A stretch of 64,000 nt of DNA. Origin: Panulirus ornatus. Its lineage: Eukaryota; Arthropoda; Malacostraca; Decapoda; Palinuridae. This document shows positions 1 through 10,556 of this stretch, piece by piece (position 1 is the stretch's first letter; each line of letters starts with the position of its first letter). The notes beneath the pieces are model-generated. The model was not told the origin of the DNA. It worked only from the letters and a program-made list of their open reading frames with translations, and ran no database searches. Location of the stretch: the NCBI RefSeq assembly GCF_036320965.1, contig NC_092234.1, positions 27,094,648 through 27,158,647 of the forward strand, read 5' to 3'. Both the position numbers and the translations under genes were made by a program.

Positions 1-429
1 TTTGAAGGAATAGTGGTTCCAGCAATGTTGTATGGTTGCGAGGTTTGGGCTATGGGTAAAGTTGTGTGCAGGAGGGTGGATGTGCTGGAAATGAGATGTT
101 TGTGGACAATATGTGGTGTAAGGTGGTTTGATCGAGTAAGTAATGTAAGGGTACGAGAGATGTGTGGTAATAAAAAGAGTGTGGTGGAGAGAGCAGAAGA
201 GGGTGTTTTGAAATGGTTTGGTCAGAGATTGACCAAGAGGATGTATGTTTCAGAGGTGGAGGGACCGAGGAGAAGTGGGAGACCAAATTGGAAGTGGAAA
301 GATGGAGTGAAAAAGATTTTGAGTGATCGGGGCCTGAACATGCAGGAGGGTGAAAGGCGTGCAAGGAATAGAGTGAATTGGAACGATGTGGTATACCGGG
401 GTCGACTTGCTGTCAATGGATTGAACTAG
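1..429 (+). pseudogene. LINE C-terminal domain fragment
   Basis: The frame is open from base 1 to the stop at 427-429 and encodes the domain after the reverse transcriptase: a FEGIVVP start, the DVLEMRCL helix, the [10 protein letters not shown] segment and the GRPNWKWKDGV basic motif. Compared with other copies it has an in-frame loss of seven residues between WFG and RLTKR, which removes the HMERM segment. It is a remnant with no RT domain in view, so it is not a functional gene by itself. Confidence 0.85.
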
Positions 430-530
430 GGCGTGTGAGGCGTCTGGGGTAAACCATGGAAAGTTCTGTGGGGCCTGGATGTGGAAAGGGAGCTGTGGTT
501 TCGGTGCATTATTACATGACAGCTAGAGAC

Positions 531-614
531 TGAGTGTGAACGAATGTGGCCTTTGTTGTCTTTTCCTAGCGCTGAGTGTGAACGAATGTGGCCTTTGTTG
601 TCTTTTCCTAGCGC
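531..614 (+). repeat. 42-bp tandem duplication in LINE 3'UTR
   Basis: Two identical 42-base units stand head to tail, 531-572 and 573-614. Each begins TGAGTGTGAACGAATG and ends CTAGCGC. Other long-tail copies in the window carry only one unit, so this is a private duplication of copy 1. Confidence 0.95.
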
Positions 615-905
615 TACCTCGCAGACATGAGGGGGGAGGGGGTTGTTATTTCATGTGTGGCAAGGTGGCGATGGGAATGAATAAAGGCAGACAGTTTGAA
701 TTATGTACATGTGTATATATGTATATGTCTGTGTGTATATATATATGTATACGTTGAGATGTATAGGTATGTATATTTGCGTGTGTGGACGTGTATGTAT
801 ATACATGTGTATGTGGGTGGGTTGTGCTATTCTTTCGTCTGTTTCCTTGCGCTACCTCGCTAACGCGGGAGACAGCAACAAAGCAAAATAAATAAATATA
901 AACAT

Positions 906-1745
906 AGATATATACATAATTCAAATTACCTGCCTTTATTTATTCCTGGCGCCACCCCGCCACACATGAAATTATAACCCACTCTCCCGCACGCGTGCGA
1001 GGTAGAGCTAGGAAACGACAACAAAGGCCACATTCGTTAACTCTCAGTCTCTAGCTGCCATGTGTAATGCACCGAAACCACAGCTCCTTTTCCACATCCA
1101 GGCCCCTCTAAACTTTCCATGGTTTACCCGAGACGCTTCACATGCCCTGGTTCAATCCATTGACAGCACGTCGACCCCGGTGTACCACATCGTTCCAATT
1201 CACTCTATTTTTTGCACGCCTTTCACCCTCTTGGATGTTCAGGCCCTTATCGCTGAAAATCTTTTTCACTCCATTTTTCCACCTCCAGTTTGGTCTCCCA
1301 CTTCTCCTTGACCCCTCCACCTCTGACACATATATCCTCTTTGTCAATCTTTCCTTTCATTCCACTCATTCTCTCCATTTGACCAAACCATTTCAATACA
1401 CCATCTTCTGCCCTCTCAACCACACTCTCTTTATTACCATGCATCTCTCTTACTCTTTCATTACTTACTTGATCAAACCACCTCACACCACATATTGTCC
1501 TCAAACTTCTCACTTCCAACACATCCACCCTCCTCCACACAACTCTATCTATAGCCCATGCCTCGCAACCACATAACATTGTTGGAACCACTATTCCTTC
1601 AAACATACCCATTTTTGCTCTCCAAGATAAGGTTTTCACCCTCCACACATTCTTCAACATTGCCATAATTTTCGCCCCCTCCCCCACCCTGTTACTCACT
1701 TCCGCTTCCTTGGGTCCATCTGCTGCCAAATCCACTCCCAGATAT
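906..1745 (-). mobile_element. LINE copy 2, long-tail form, truncated at both ends
   Basis: Read on the minus strand this holds the end of the RT region (LAADG, 1730s) and the C-terminal domain down to the stop at about 1138, then part of the 3'UTR to about 906. The last roughly 170 bp of the 3'UTR are missing, so the copy is 3'-truncated as well as 5'-truncated. It abuts the tail of copy 1. The coding part is frameshifted near 1345, next to the HMERM segment, and carries several replacements, which marks it as old. Confidence 0.88.
1138..1745 (-). pseudogene. LINE C-terminal coding remnant, frameshifted
   Basis: The minus-strand reading gives [34 protein letters not shown] and then, after a frame change near 1345, [11 protein letters not shown] to the LNQGM stop. 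It matches the C-terminal domain of the family, with no RT catalytic motifs. The stop position is that of the long-tail form. Confidence 0.85.
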
Positions 1746-1782
1746 ATTTTTAGTTTTCTTTTCTATATTGAATTAGTGGGTA

Positions 1783-1925
1783 TAGCTTTTTTTTTTTTTT
1801 TTTTTTTCAAAAGAAGGAACAGAGAAGGGGGCCAGGTGAGGATATTCCCTCAAAGGCCCAGTTCTCTATTCTTAACGCTACCTCGCTAATGCGGGAAATG
1901 GCGAAGTTTGAAAGAAAGAAGCTTT
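1783..1925 (+). mobile_element. Short LINE-partner element, 3' half
   Basis: A T-run at about 1787-1807 is followed by CAAAAGAAGGAACAGAGAAG, then CCAGGTGAGGATATTCC, and then the tail AACGCTACCTCGCTAATGCG and GGAAATGGCGAA. These match the second half of the roughly 230-bp short element seen complete at 17755-17988 and 29909-30132. The LINE-like head is absent here. Confidence 0.85.
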
Positions 1926-2407
1926 TGTTTTTATTTGAGTCCGTGGAACGTTACCTCGTTTTCATTATGATAAACTTATGTATCTGGCTTGAAAGACTTT
2001 CCTTCCAGATTCATTACATTATCATATTTTTTATGGGATTTAAATTCCTGTGTTATTGTTTGTTTTTTATTTAATTAGTATTTGATATAATGTATTCTAA
2101 TCTTATCTAAGAAGATTATGTAGTGTTTGGGCAGATGCCCTCCTGAGGTCAAATTCCTTAGGAATAGAGATTTCTTTATTGAAAGATGCTCTCAAGTGGA
2201 TCCTTTCCATAGGAGTATGAGCACATCAAGTGGCCTGTTTGTTTCTAGAGCCAGTGCACTTTTCCCAGAACTGTATTCAGTGGAACCAGATATATTTTTT
2301 TCCCTCAGTTCATCTAGGCCAGGTCTCCTGAAACAAACTGGTTTTTCATGGTTCATTGAAAGTGTTAACTCCCAGTAATATAACACCTTTGGTCAGAGAC
2401 CCCCAGC
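1926..2407. other. Unassigned sequence before assembly gap
   Basis: AT-rich sequence that matches nothing else in the window. The short open frames here lack any motif I recognise and overlap on both strands. It is probably host intergenic or intronic DNA. Confidence 0.5.
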
Positions 2408-2507
2408 NNNNNNNNNNNNNNNNNNNNNNNNNNNNNNNNNNNNNNNNNNNNNNNNNNNNNNNNNNNNNNNNNNNNNNNNNNNNNNNNNNNNNNNNNNNNN
2501 NNNNNNN
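2408..2507. other. Assembly gap (100 N)
   Basis: Exactly 100 N, the usual placeholder for a gap of unknown size. The right side resumes inside LINE RT sequence, so the missing piece probably includes more LINE. Confidence 0.99.
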
Positions 2508-4250
2508 TCATCCACACATCCTCTACCACTTCTGAAACCACACTGCTCTTCCCCAATCTGATGCGCTGTACATTCCTTCACCCTCTCAATCAATACCCTC
2601 TCATATAATTTACCAGGAATACTCAACAAACTTATACCTCTCTAATTTGAGCACTCACTTTTATCCCCTTTGCCTTTCTACAATGGCACTATGCAAGCAT
2701 TCCGCCAATCCTCAGGCACCTCACCATGAGTCATACATACATTAAATAACCTTACCAACCAGTCAACAATACAGTCACACCCTTTCTTAATAAATTCCAC
2801 TGCAATACCATCCAAACCCGCTGCCTTACCGGCTTTCATCTTCCGCAAAGCTTTTACTACCTCTTCTCTGTTTACCAAATCATTTTCCCTATCCCTCTCA
2901 CTTTAAACACCACCTCGACCAAAAAACCCTATATCTGCTACTCTATCATCAAACACATTCAACAAACCTTCAAAATACTCACTCCATCTCCTTCTCACAT
3001 CACCACTACTTGTTATCACCTCCCCACTTGCCCCCTTCACTAAAGTTCCCATTTGTTCCCTTGTCTTATGCACTTTATTTACCGCCTTCCAAAACATCTA
3101 TTTATTCTCCCTAAAATTTGATGATACTCTCTCATACCAACTCTCATTTGCCCTCTTTTTCACCTCTTGCACCTTTCTCTTGACCTCCTGCCTCTTTCTT
3201 TTATACATCTTCCACTCATTTGCATTATTTCCCTTCAAAAATCGTCCAAATGCCTCTCTCTTCTCTTTCACTAATAATCTTACTTCTTCATCCTACCACT
3301 CACTACCCTTTCTAATCTGCCCACCTCCCACGCTTCTTATGCCACAAGCATCTTTTGCGCAAGCCATCACTGCTTCCCTAAATACATCCCATTCCTCCCC
3401 CACTCCCCTTACGTCCTTTGTTCTCACCTTTTTCCATTCTATACTCAGGTCTCTCCTGGTACTTCTTCACACAAGTCTCCTTCCCAAGTTCAGTTACTCT
3501 CACCACTCTTTTCACCCCAACATTCTCTCTTCTTTTCTGAAAACTTCTACAAATCTTCACCATCGCCTCCACAAGATAATGATCAGACATCCTTCCAGTT
3601 GCACCTCTCAGCACATTAACATCCGAAAGTCTCTCTTTCGCGTGCCTATCAATTAACACGTAATCCAATAACGGTATATGGCCGTATGTATATCTCTCTT
3701 TTTAAAGCAGGTATTCCCAATCACCAGTCCTTTTTCAGCGCATAAATCTACAAGCTCTTCACCATTTCCATTTACAACACTGAACACCCCATGTACACCA
3801 ATAATTCCCTCAACTGCCACGTTACTCACCTTTGCATTCAAATCACCCATCACTATAACCCGGTCTCGTGCATCAAAACTACTAACACACTCATTCAGTT
3901 GCTCCCAAAATACTTGCCTCTCATGTCTTTCTTCTCATGCCCAGGTGCATATGCACCAATAATCACCCATCTCTCTCCATCCACTTTTAGTTTTACCCAT
4001 ACAATCTAGAATTTACTTTCTTACACTCTATCACATACTCCCACCACTCCTGTTTCAGGAGTAGTGCTACTCCATCCCTTGCTCTTGTCCTCTCACTAAC
4101 CCCTGACTTTACTCCCAAGACATTCCCAAACCACTCTTCCCCTTTACTCTTGTGCTTCGTTTCACTCAGAGCCAAAACATCCAGGTTGCTTTCCTCAAAC
4201 ATACTACCTATCTCTCCTTTTTACTCACTTTGGTTACTTCCACACACATT
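2508..4250 (-). pseudogene. LINE endonuclease-RT coding remnant
   Basis: Open pieces at 3993-4202, 3653-3853, 3378-3668, 2903-3097 and 2678-2878 follow one another in family order on the minus strand but in changing frames. The catalytic-type SETK and the GDLN and SDH motifs are still readable in the endonuclease. The RT palm motifs FMDLEKAYDRV and FADD are not present because the copy ends at the gap. No complete protein can be made from it. Confidence 0.85.
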
Positions 4251-4265
4251 TGGTCACCACCAATC
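2508..4265 (-). mobile_element. LINE copy 3, RT to endonuclease part
   Basis: On the minus strand, from 4250 downward, this encodes the endonuclease start ([12 protein letters not shown] near 4190), endonuclease body (GDLNAKV near 3850), linker ([12 protein letters not shown] near 3090) and the first half of the RT ([14 protein letters not shown] near 2820; [14 protein letters not shown] near 2550), stopping at the gap. The endonuclease-to-RT order is normal. Many frameshifts and stops break it into pieces, so it is old. The C-terminal half and 3' end are missing or inside the gap. Confidence 0.9.
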
Positions 4266-4280
4266 TGAATATTTACTTGT

Positions 4281-4385
4281 GTAAGCATGTACATATGTAT
4301 GTGTGTATATGGTGTGTGGGTATTTCTTCGCCTGTTTGAAGGTGCTACCTCGCTGACGCGGGAACCGGCGATCAAGTACTATGAT
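4281..4385 (+). mobile_element. LINE 3' tail fragment, diverged
   Basis: About 100 bp resembling the last part of the LINE 3'UTR: a GTGTGGGTATTTCTTC segment, CTGTTTGAAGGTGCTACCTC and CGCTGACGCGGGAACCGGCG. It differs from both main tail forms, and a minus-strand copy with a related diverged tail follows it at once. Confidence 0.6.
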
Positions 4386-4419
4386 AATCATGATTACATA
4401 CATACTATATTTTTTTTAC

Positions 4420-4918
4420 TATACTTAACTGCCGTCTGTCACGTTAGCGAGGTAGCGCAAGGAAACATACTAGGAATCTCCCAACCTACCCACATACACA
4501 TGCACATACATAAACGCCCACACGCGCTCATATACATACATTTACATTTAAAAGTATACATGCATACATACACAGATTTGTACATATATACACATGTATA
4601 TATCCATACTTGTTGCCTTCAACCATTCCAATCGCCAACCCTCCACTCACTAAATAGCATTTGCCAGACTCTCCTCCTCCCCCCTCCCAACCCTCACCTC
4701 TGAAACCACAGCTCCCTTTCCACATCCAGGCCCTACAGTCCTTTCCATGTTCTACCCCAGACCCTTCACATGCCCTGATTCAATCCATTGACAGCACGTC
4801 GACCCCTGTACACCACATCATTCCTATTCACTCTAATTCTTACACGTCTTTTACGCTCCTGTATGTTCAGGCCACGATCGCTCAAAATCTTTTTCACTCC
4901 GTCCTTCCACCTCCAATG
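4420..4918 (-). mobile_element. LINE copy 4, diverged tail, 5'-truncated
   Basis: The minus-strand 3'UTR (4420-4775) belongs to a diverged tail type shared with 6510-6900. It is followed by the last roughly 140 bp of coding sequence ending at the GRPNW-region codons at 4918. There it is fused directly to plus-strand copy 5. Confidence 0.8.
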
Positions 4919-5768
4919 GTTGTTTAATTTGTTTGTATATGGGATGGTTAGGGATACGAATGCAAGAGTTTTGGAAAGAGGGGCAAGTATGCAGTCTGTT
5001 GTCGATTCTTGGTAAGTGAGTCAGTTGTTGTTCGCTAATGATACAGCGCTGGTGGCTGATTCGGCTGAGAAACTGCAGAAGTTGGTGACTGAGTTTGGTA
5101 AAGTGTGTGAAAGAAGAAAGCTGAGAGTATATGTGAATAAAAGGTAGGTTACTAGGTTCAGTGGGGTTTAGGGATAAGTTAATTGGGAGGCATGTTTGAA
5201 TGGAGAAAAACTGGAGGAAATGAAGTGATTTAGATATATGGTCGTGGATTTGGCAGGGGAGGAAATCATGGAAGCGGAAATGAGTCACAGGGTGGGGGAG
5301 GGGGCGAAGGTTCTGGGGGCGTTGAAGAACATATGGCAGTGGAGAACGTTATCTCGGAGAGCACAAATGGGTATGTTTGAAGGAATAGTGGTTACAACGA
5401 TGTTATATGGTTGCGAGGCATGGGCTATAGATAGGGTTGTGCGGATGAGGGTGAAAGTGTTTGAAATGAGATGTTTGAGGACAATATGTGGTGTGAGGTG
5501 GTTTGATCGAGTAAGTAATGAAAGGATAAGAGAGATGTGTGGTAATAGAAAGAGTATGGTTGAGAGAGCAGAAGAGGATGTATTGAAATGGTTTAGTCAC
5601 ATGGAGAGACTGAGTGAGGAAAGATTGGAAAAGAGGATATATGTGTCAGAGGTGGAGGGAACGAGGGGAAGCGGGAAACCAAATTGGAGGTTGAAGGATG
5701 GAGTGAGAAAGATTTTGAGCGATCGGAGCCTGAAAATACAGGAGAGCAAAAGGCGTGCAAAAAATTGA
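4917..5768 (+). pseudogene. LINE RT thumb and C-terminal remnant
   Basis: The first part (4917-5237) is broken by stops: the position of [10 protein letters not shown] reads FANDTALVAD at about 5032-5060, and a stop lies before it. A clean frame follows from 5238 to 5768 (176 codons) with [58 protein letters not shown] and GKPNWRLKDGV. It ends early at the change to AAAAATTGA. Not functional. Confidence 0.85.
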
Positions 5769-6240
5769 GTAAATTGGAACGATGTGGTATACCGGGATCG
5801 ACGTGCTGTCAATGGATTGAACCAGGGCATGTGAAGCGTCTGGGGTAAACCATGGAAAGTTCTGTGGGGCCTGGTGTGGAAAGGGAACTGTGGTTTCGGT
5901 GCATTATACATGACAGCTAGAGACTGAGTGTGAACGAATGTGGCCTTTGTTGTCTTTTCCTAGCGCTCTTTCCCGAGCGCTGGGGGAGGGGGGTGCTATT
6001 TCATGTTTGACGAGGTGGTCATGAGAATGGATGAATGCAGCAAATATGAATATGTACTTGTGTGTGTATGTATATGTCTGTGTATGTATACATATGTATG
6101 CGTTGAAATGTATAGGTATGAATATGTGCGTGCGTAGGCGTTTATGTATATACATGTGTATGTGGGTGGGTTGGGCCACTCTTTCGTCTGTTTCCTTACG
6201 CAACCTCGCTAACGCGAGAGACAGCGACTAACTATAATAA
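4917..6240 (+). mobile_element. LINE copy 5, RT end to 3' tail
   Basis: Starts at the RT segment WLFNLF and runs through the region around the FADD box, the thumb and the C-terminal domain. A stop lies at 5766-5768 and a 3'UTR extends to about 6240. The tail ends in GCGAGAGACAGCGACTAAC rather than the common GACAGCGACAAAG. Its 5' end is fused head-to-head to copy 4 with only a 2-base overlap, AT. Confidence 0.85.
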
Positions 6241-6269
6241 AAGAAAATAATGATAGTCTATATTTATAA

Positions 6270-6503
6270 ATATTCACACAGATTCGTCATTTTCCGCGTT
6301 AGCGAGGTAGCGCTAAGAACAGAGGACTGAACCTTAGAGGGAATATCCTCATTTGGCCCCTTCTTTGTTTCTTCTTTTGGAAAATTAAAAACGGGAGGGG
6401 AGGATTTCCAACCCTCCGCTCCCTCCCCTTTTAGTCGCCTTTTACGACACGCGGGGAATACGTGGGAAGTATTCATTCTCTCCTATCCCTAGGGAGAATA
6501 TGT
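6270..6503 (-). mobile_element. Short LINE-partner element, full length
   Basis: On the minus strand it starts at the CCCTAGGGATAGG head near 6500, runs through ATACTTCCCACGTATTCCCC, GTCGTAAAAGGCGAC and the TTTTTAATTTTCCAAAAG linker, and ends with CGCTACCTCGCTAACGCGG then AAAATGACGAA at about 6280. Both ends resemble the ends of the LINE. There is no coding potential. Confidence 0.88.
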
Positions 6504-6509
6504 ATATTT

Positions 6510-8967
6510 TATTCTGTTTATTATACTGAACCGCCATCTCACTCGTTAGCGCGGTAGCGCAAGGAAACACACGAAGATTAATCCAACCCACCCACATACA
6601 CATGTATATAGATGAACGCCCATACACGCACATATAAATACATATACATTTCAACATATACATCCACAGACATATACATATATAGACATGTACATATCCA
6701 TACTTGCTATCTTTATCCATTCGCGTCGCCGCCAAGCCACACGCGAAATAGCATCCGCCCCCACCCTTCCCTCCAGCAAGGCAACGCTAGGAAAAAAAAA
6801 AGACCACATTCGTTTACAATAAGTCTCTAGCTGGCATGTATAATGCACCGGTACCACAACTCCCTTTCCACATCCATACCCCACAGAAGGTTCCATGGTT
6901 TACTCCAGGCGCTTCATATGACCTGGTTCAATCCACTGACAGCACGTCGACCCCGGTATACCATTTCGTTCCAATTCACTCTATTCCTTGCACGCCTTTC
7001 ACCCTCCTGTATGTTCAGTCCCCGACCCCTCAAAACCTTTTTCACTCCATCCTTCCACCTCCAATTTGGTCTCCCACTTCTCTTCGTTCCTTCCACCTCT
7101 GACACATATATCCTCTTTGTCAATCTTTCCTCACTCATTCTCTCCATGAGACTAAACCATATCAATACAGTCTCTTCTGCTCTTTCAACAACACTCTTTT
7201 TGTTATCACACATCTCTTTAACCCTTTCATTACTTACTAGATCAACCCACCTCACGCCACATATTGTCCTCAAACATCTCATTTCCAACACATCCTCCCT
7301 CCTCCGATCAACCCTATCTATAGCCCATGCCTCACAATCATATAACATTGTTGGAACCATTATTCCTTCAAACATACCAACCTGTGACTTATTTCCGATT
7401 CCATTGTTCCATCCGCTGCTAAATCCATTACCAGATATCTAAAATACTTCATTTCCTCCAGTTTTTCTCCATTCAAACTTACCTCCCAATTTACTTGTCC
7501 CTCAACCCTACAGAACCTAATAAATTTGCTCTTATTCACATTTACTCTCAGCTTTCTTCTTTCACACGCTTTACCAAGCTCAGTCACCAACTTCTGCCAT
7601 TTCTCACCCGAATCATCCACCAACGCTGTATCATCAGCGAACAACAACTGACTCACTTTCCAAAACCTCTCATCCACAACAGACTGCATACTTGCCCCTC
7701 TCCCCAACACTCTTGCATTCACCTCCCTAACAACACCATCCATAAACAAATCAAACAATTATAGAGACATCACGCACCCCTACCACGAGCCGACATTCAC
7801 TGGGAACCAATCACTTTCCTCTCTTCCTACTCGTACACATGCCTTACTTCCTCGATAAAAACTTTTCACTTCTAGCCACTTACCTCCCACGCTATATACT
7901 CTTAAACCCTTCCACAAAGCATCTCTATCCACCCTATCATATGCCCTCTCCAAATCCATATATGCTACATACAAATCCATCTGTCTTTCCAAGTATTTCT
8001 CACATACATTCTTCAAAGCAAACACCCGACCCGCACATCCTCTACTACTTCTGAAACCACACAGCTTTTCCTCAGTCTAATGCTCTGTACATGCCCTTAC
8101 CCTCTCAATCAATACCCTCCCATATAATTTCCCAGGAATCCTCAACAAATTTATGCCTCTGTAAATCAAGCACTCACCTCTATGCCCTTTGCCTTTGTAC
8201 AATGGCACTATACATGCATTCCGCCAATCCTCAGGCACCTCACCATGATCCATGCACACAATGAATATCCTTACCAACCAATCAACAACACGTCACCCCA
8301 TTCCTTTATATAAATTCCCTGCCATACCATCCAAACCCGCCGTCTTGCCGACTTTCATCTTCCGCAAAGCTTTCACCACCTCTTCTCTGTTTACCAAACC
8401 ATTCACCCTGACCCTCTCACATTGCACACCAGCCCGCCCAAAACACTCTATATCTGCCACTGTATCATCAAACACTTTCAACAAACCTTCAAAATATTCA
8501 CTCTATCTCCTCACTTCATCACTACTTGTTACTACGTCCCCATTTGCCTTTTTCACCGATGTCCCCATTTTTCTCTTGTCTTACTCACTTTATTTACCCC
8601 CTTCCAAAACATCTTTTTATTCTCCCTAGAATTTAATGATGCTCTCTCACCCTATCTCTCATTTGTCCTCTTTTGCACCTCTTGCAACTTTCTCTTGGTC
8701 TTCCGCCGCTTTCTTTTATACATCTCCCAGTCATTTGCACTACTTCCATGCAAAAATTGTTCAAACGCGTCTCTTTCACAATCTTATTTCTATATTCCAC
8801 TATTCACTGCCCTTCCTGATTTACCCACCTACCCCCTTTCTCATCCCGCATGCATCTTTTGCGCAAGCCATCAATGCTTCCCTAGATACATCCCACACCT
8901 CCCCCAACCCCATAACGTCATTTGCTCTCACCTTTTCCCATTCTGCACTCAATATCTCATGGTACTT
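6510..8967 (-). mobile_element. LINE copy 6, linker to 3' tail
   Basis: Minus-strand copy with the diverged 3'UTR (about 6510-6913), C-terminal domain, RT and linker. It ends at 8967 inside the linker, at the codons before QERLSTEW. About 95 bp of coding sequence are missing at 7375-7382, between MFEG and VSHR. The RT segments include [12 protein letters not shown] (near 7630), [14 protein letters not shown] (near 7920) and GECLIYRGINLLRIPGKL. Copy 7 is joined to it head-to-head at 8967/8968. Confidence 0.88.
6914..8967 (-). pseudogene. LINE RT and C-terminal coding remnant
   Basis: Open pieces in family order on the minus strand are 8293-8484, 8077-8277, 7780-8025, 7360-7758 and 6914-7375. 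The FADD box and motif A (LERAYDRV) survive, but motif B near 7780 is cut by stops, and frameshifts plus the internal deletion at about 7378 prevent a continuous protein. The C-terminal 153 codons are open to a TGA after LNQVI. Confidence 0.85.
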
Positions 8968-9957
8968 CCCCTGGGAATAGGGGAGAAAGAATACTTCCCA
9001 CGTATTTCCCGCGAGTCGTAGAAGGCGAATAATGGGATGGGGAGCGGGAGTCGTAACCCCCCCCCCCCCCCATTGTATCTAAATTTCTAAAAGTGGAATC
9101 AGAAGTCATGCGGAGAGTGTTCATCCTCCCCGAAGGCTCACACCGGGGTGCCTATATGTGTGTGGATGTAACCGAGATGACGAAAAAAGGAGAGATAGGT
9201 AGTATGTTGAAAAGGAACCTGGATGTTTTGGCTCTGAGTGAAACGAGGTTCAGGGGTAATGGGGAAGAGTGACTTGGGAATGTCTTGGGAGTAAAGTCAG
9301 GAGTCAGTGAGAGGACAAGAGCAAAGGGAGGAGTAGCACTCCTCCTGAAGCAGGAGTTGTGGGAATACGTGACTGAGTGTAAGAAAGCAAACTCTAGATT
9401 GATATGGGTAAAACTGAAAGCGGATGAAGAGAGAGATGGGTGATTATTGGAGCCTTTGCACCTGGGCGTGAGAAGAGAGATCATGACAGGCAAGTGTTTT
9501 GGGAGTAGATGAGAGAGTGTTTTAGCAGCGTTGATGCACGAGACGGGGTTATACTGTAGGAGGATTTGAATGCAAAGGTGAGTAGTGTGGCAGTTGAGGG
9601 TATAAATGGTGTAAATGGGGTTTTCAGTGTTGTAGATGGATATGGTGAAGAGCTTGTGGATCTGTGTGCTGAAAATGAACTGATGGTTGGGAATACCTGG
9701 TTTAAAAAGAGAGATATACACAACTATACGTATGTGAGTTGGAGAAATGGCCAGAGGGCGTTACTGGGTTACGTGTTAATTGATAGGCGTGTAAAAGAGA
9801 GACTTTTGGATGCTGATGTGCTGAGAGGTGCAGCTGGAGGGATGTTTGATTACTGTCTCATGGAGGCGAAGGTGAAGATTTCACCAGGTTTTCAGAAAAG
9901 AAGGCAGAATGTTGAGGTGATGACAGTGGTGAGAGTAAGTAAGCTTGGAAAGGATAT
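8968..9957 (+). mobile_element. LINE copy 7, 5' end and endonuclease, 3'-truncated
   Basis: Begins with the family's 5' head (CCCTGGGAATAGGGGAGAAA, CTTCCCACGTATTTCCCGCG), then the rest of the 5'UTR with a 16-base C-run at about 9057-9072, and the endonuclease up to the codons after VVRVSKLGK at about 9955. There it stops and (TA)n begins. Losing the 3' end is odd for a target-primed insertion and suggests later recombination in the TA tract. Confidence 0.88.
9155..9957 (+). pseudogene. LINE endonuclease remnant
   Basis: Readable motifs in changing frames: DVLALSETR (near 9215), the position of GDLNAKV (near 9565, here changed before LNAKV), [35 protein letters not shown] and a SDH position changed to FDY. 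A TGA lies in the GEEW segment near 9270 and frameshifts follow. An open frame from 9566 runs on artificially through the TA tract into unrelated tail sequence. Confidence 0.82.
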
Positions 9958-9960
9958 ATT

Positions 9961-9964
<4 letters not shown>

Positions 9965-10059
<95 letters not shown>

Positions 10060-10072
10060 ATATATGTATATA
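9965..10072. repeat. (TA)n microsatellite
   Basis: About 88 bases of pure TA followed by TATG-interrupted repeats, then TTTA- and TTCA-rich sequence to about 10137. It lies between the 3'-truncated copy 7 and the 3' end of copy 8. Confidence 0.97.
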
Positions 10073-10556
10073 ATTATTTATTCGTTTATATTCATTTACT
10101 TATTTATTTATTTATATTCATTTACTTATTTATTTTGCTTTGTCGCTGTCTCCCGCGTTAGCGAAGCAGCGCAAGGAAACAGACAAAAGAATTCCCCCAA
10201 CCCATCCACATACACCTGTATATACATACACGTCTACAAACGGAAATATACATACCTGTACATCTCAACGAATACATATATATACACACACAGACATATA
10301 CATATATGTACATGTACATCATTCATACTGTCTGCCTTTATTCATTTCCATCGCCACCCCACCACACATGAAATAACAACGCCCTCCCCCCTCATGTGTG
10401 CGAGGTAGCGCTAGGAAAAAAATAACAAAGGTCACTTTCGTTCACACTCACTCTCTAGCTGTCATGTAATAATGCACCGAAACCAAAGCTCCCTTCCCAC
10501 ATCCAAGCCCCACAGAACTTTCCAAGGTTTACCCCAGACGCTTCACATGCCCTGGT

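Larger units (their letters stand above)
1..905 (+). mobile_element. LINE copy 1, long-tail form, cut by window edge
   Basis: This is the 3' part of the non-LTR retrotransposon that fills the window. The C-terminal coding part runs from base 1 to 429 and the 3'UTR from 430 to about 900, ending in an AAATAAATA-type tail. The 3'UTR has the two copies of the GCGCTACCTCGC motif typical of long-tail copies (near 611 and 848) and ends with the GGGAGACAGC terminal block. It meets copy 2 tail-to-tail near 905. The 5' portion lies outside the window. Confidence 0.9.

Noticed and set aside
6843..7442. 199-codon plus-strand ORF
   Set aside because: Antisense of the C-terminal domain of LINE copy 6. Its content mirrors the complementary codons of known LINE motifs.
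9566..10408. 280-codon ORF that looks like endonuclease fused to an Ile-Tyr-rich membrane-like segment
   Set aside because: The Ile-Tyr run is the translation of (TA)n and the last part is the LINE 3'UTR read in the opposite sense. It is a chance fusion.
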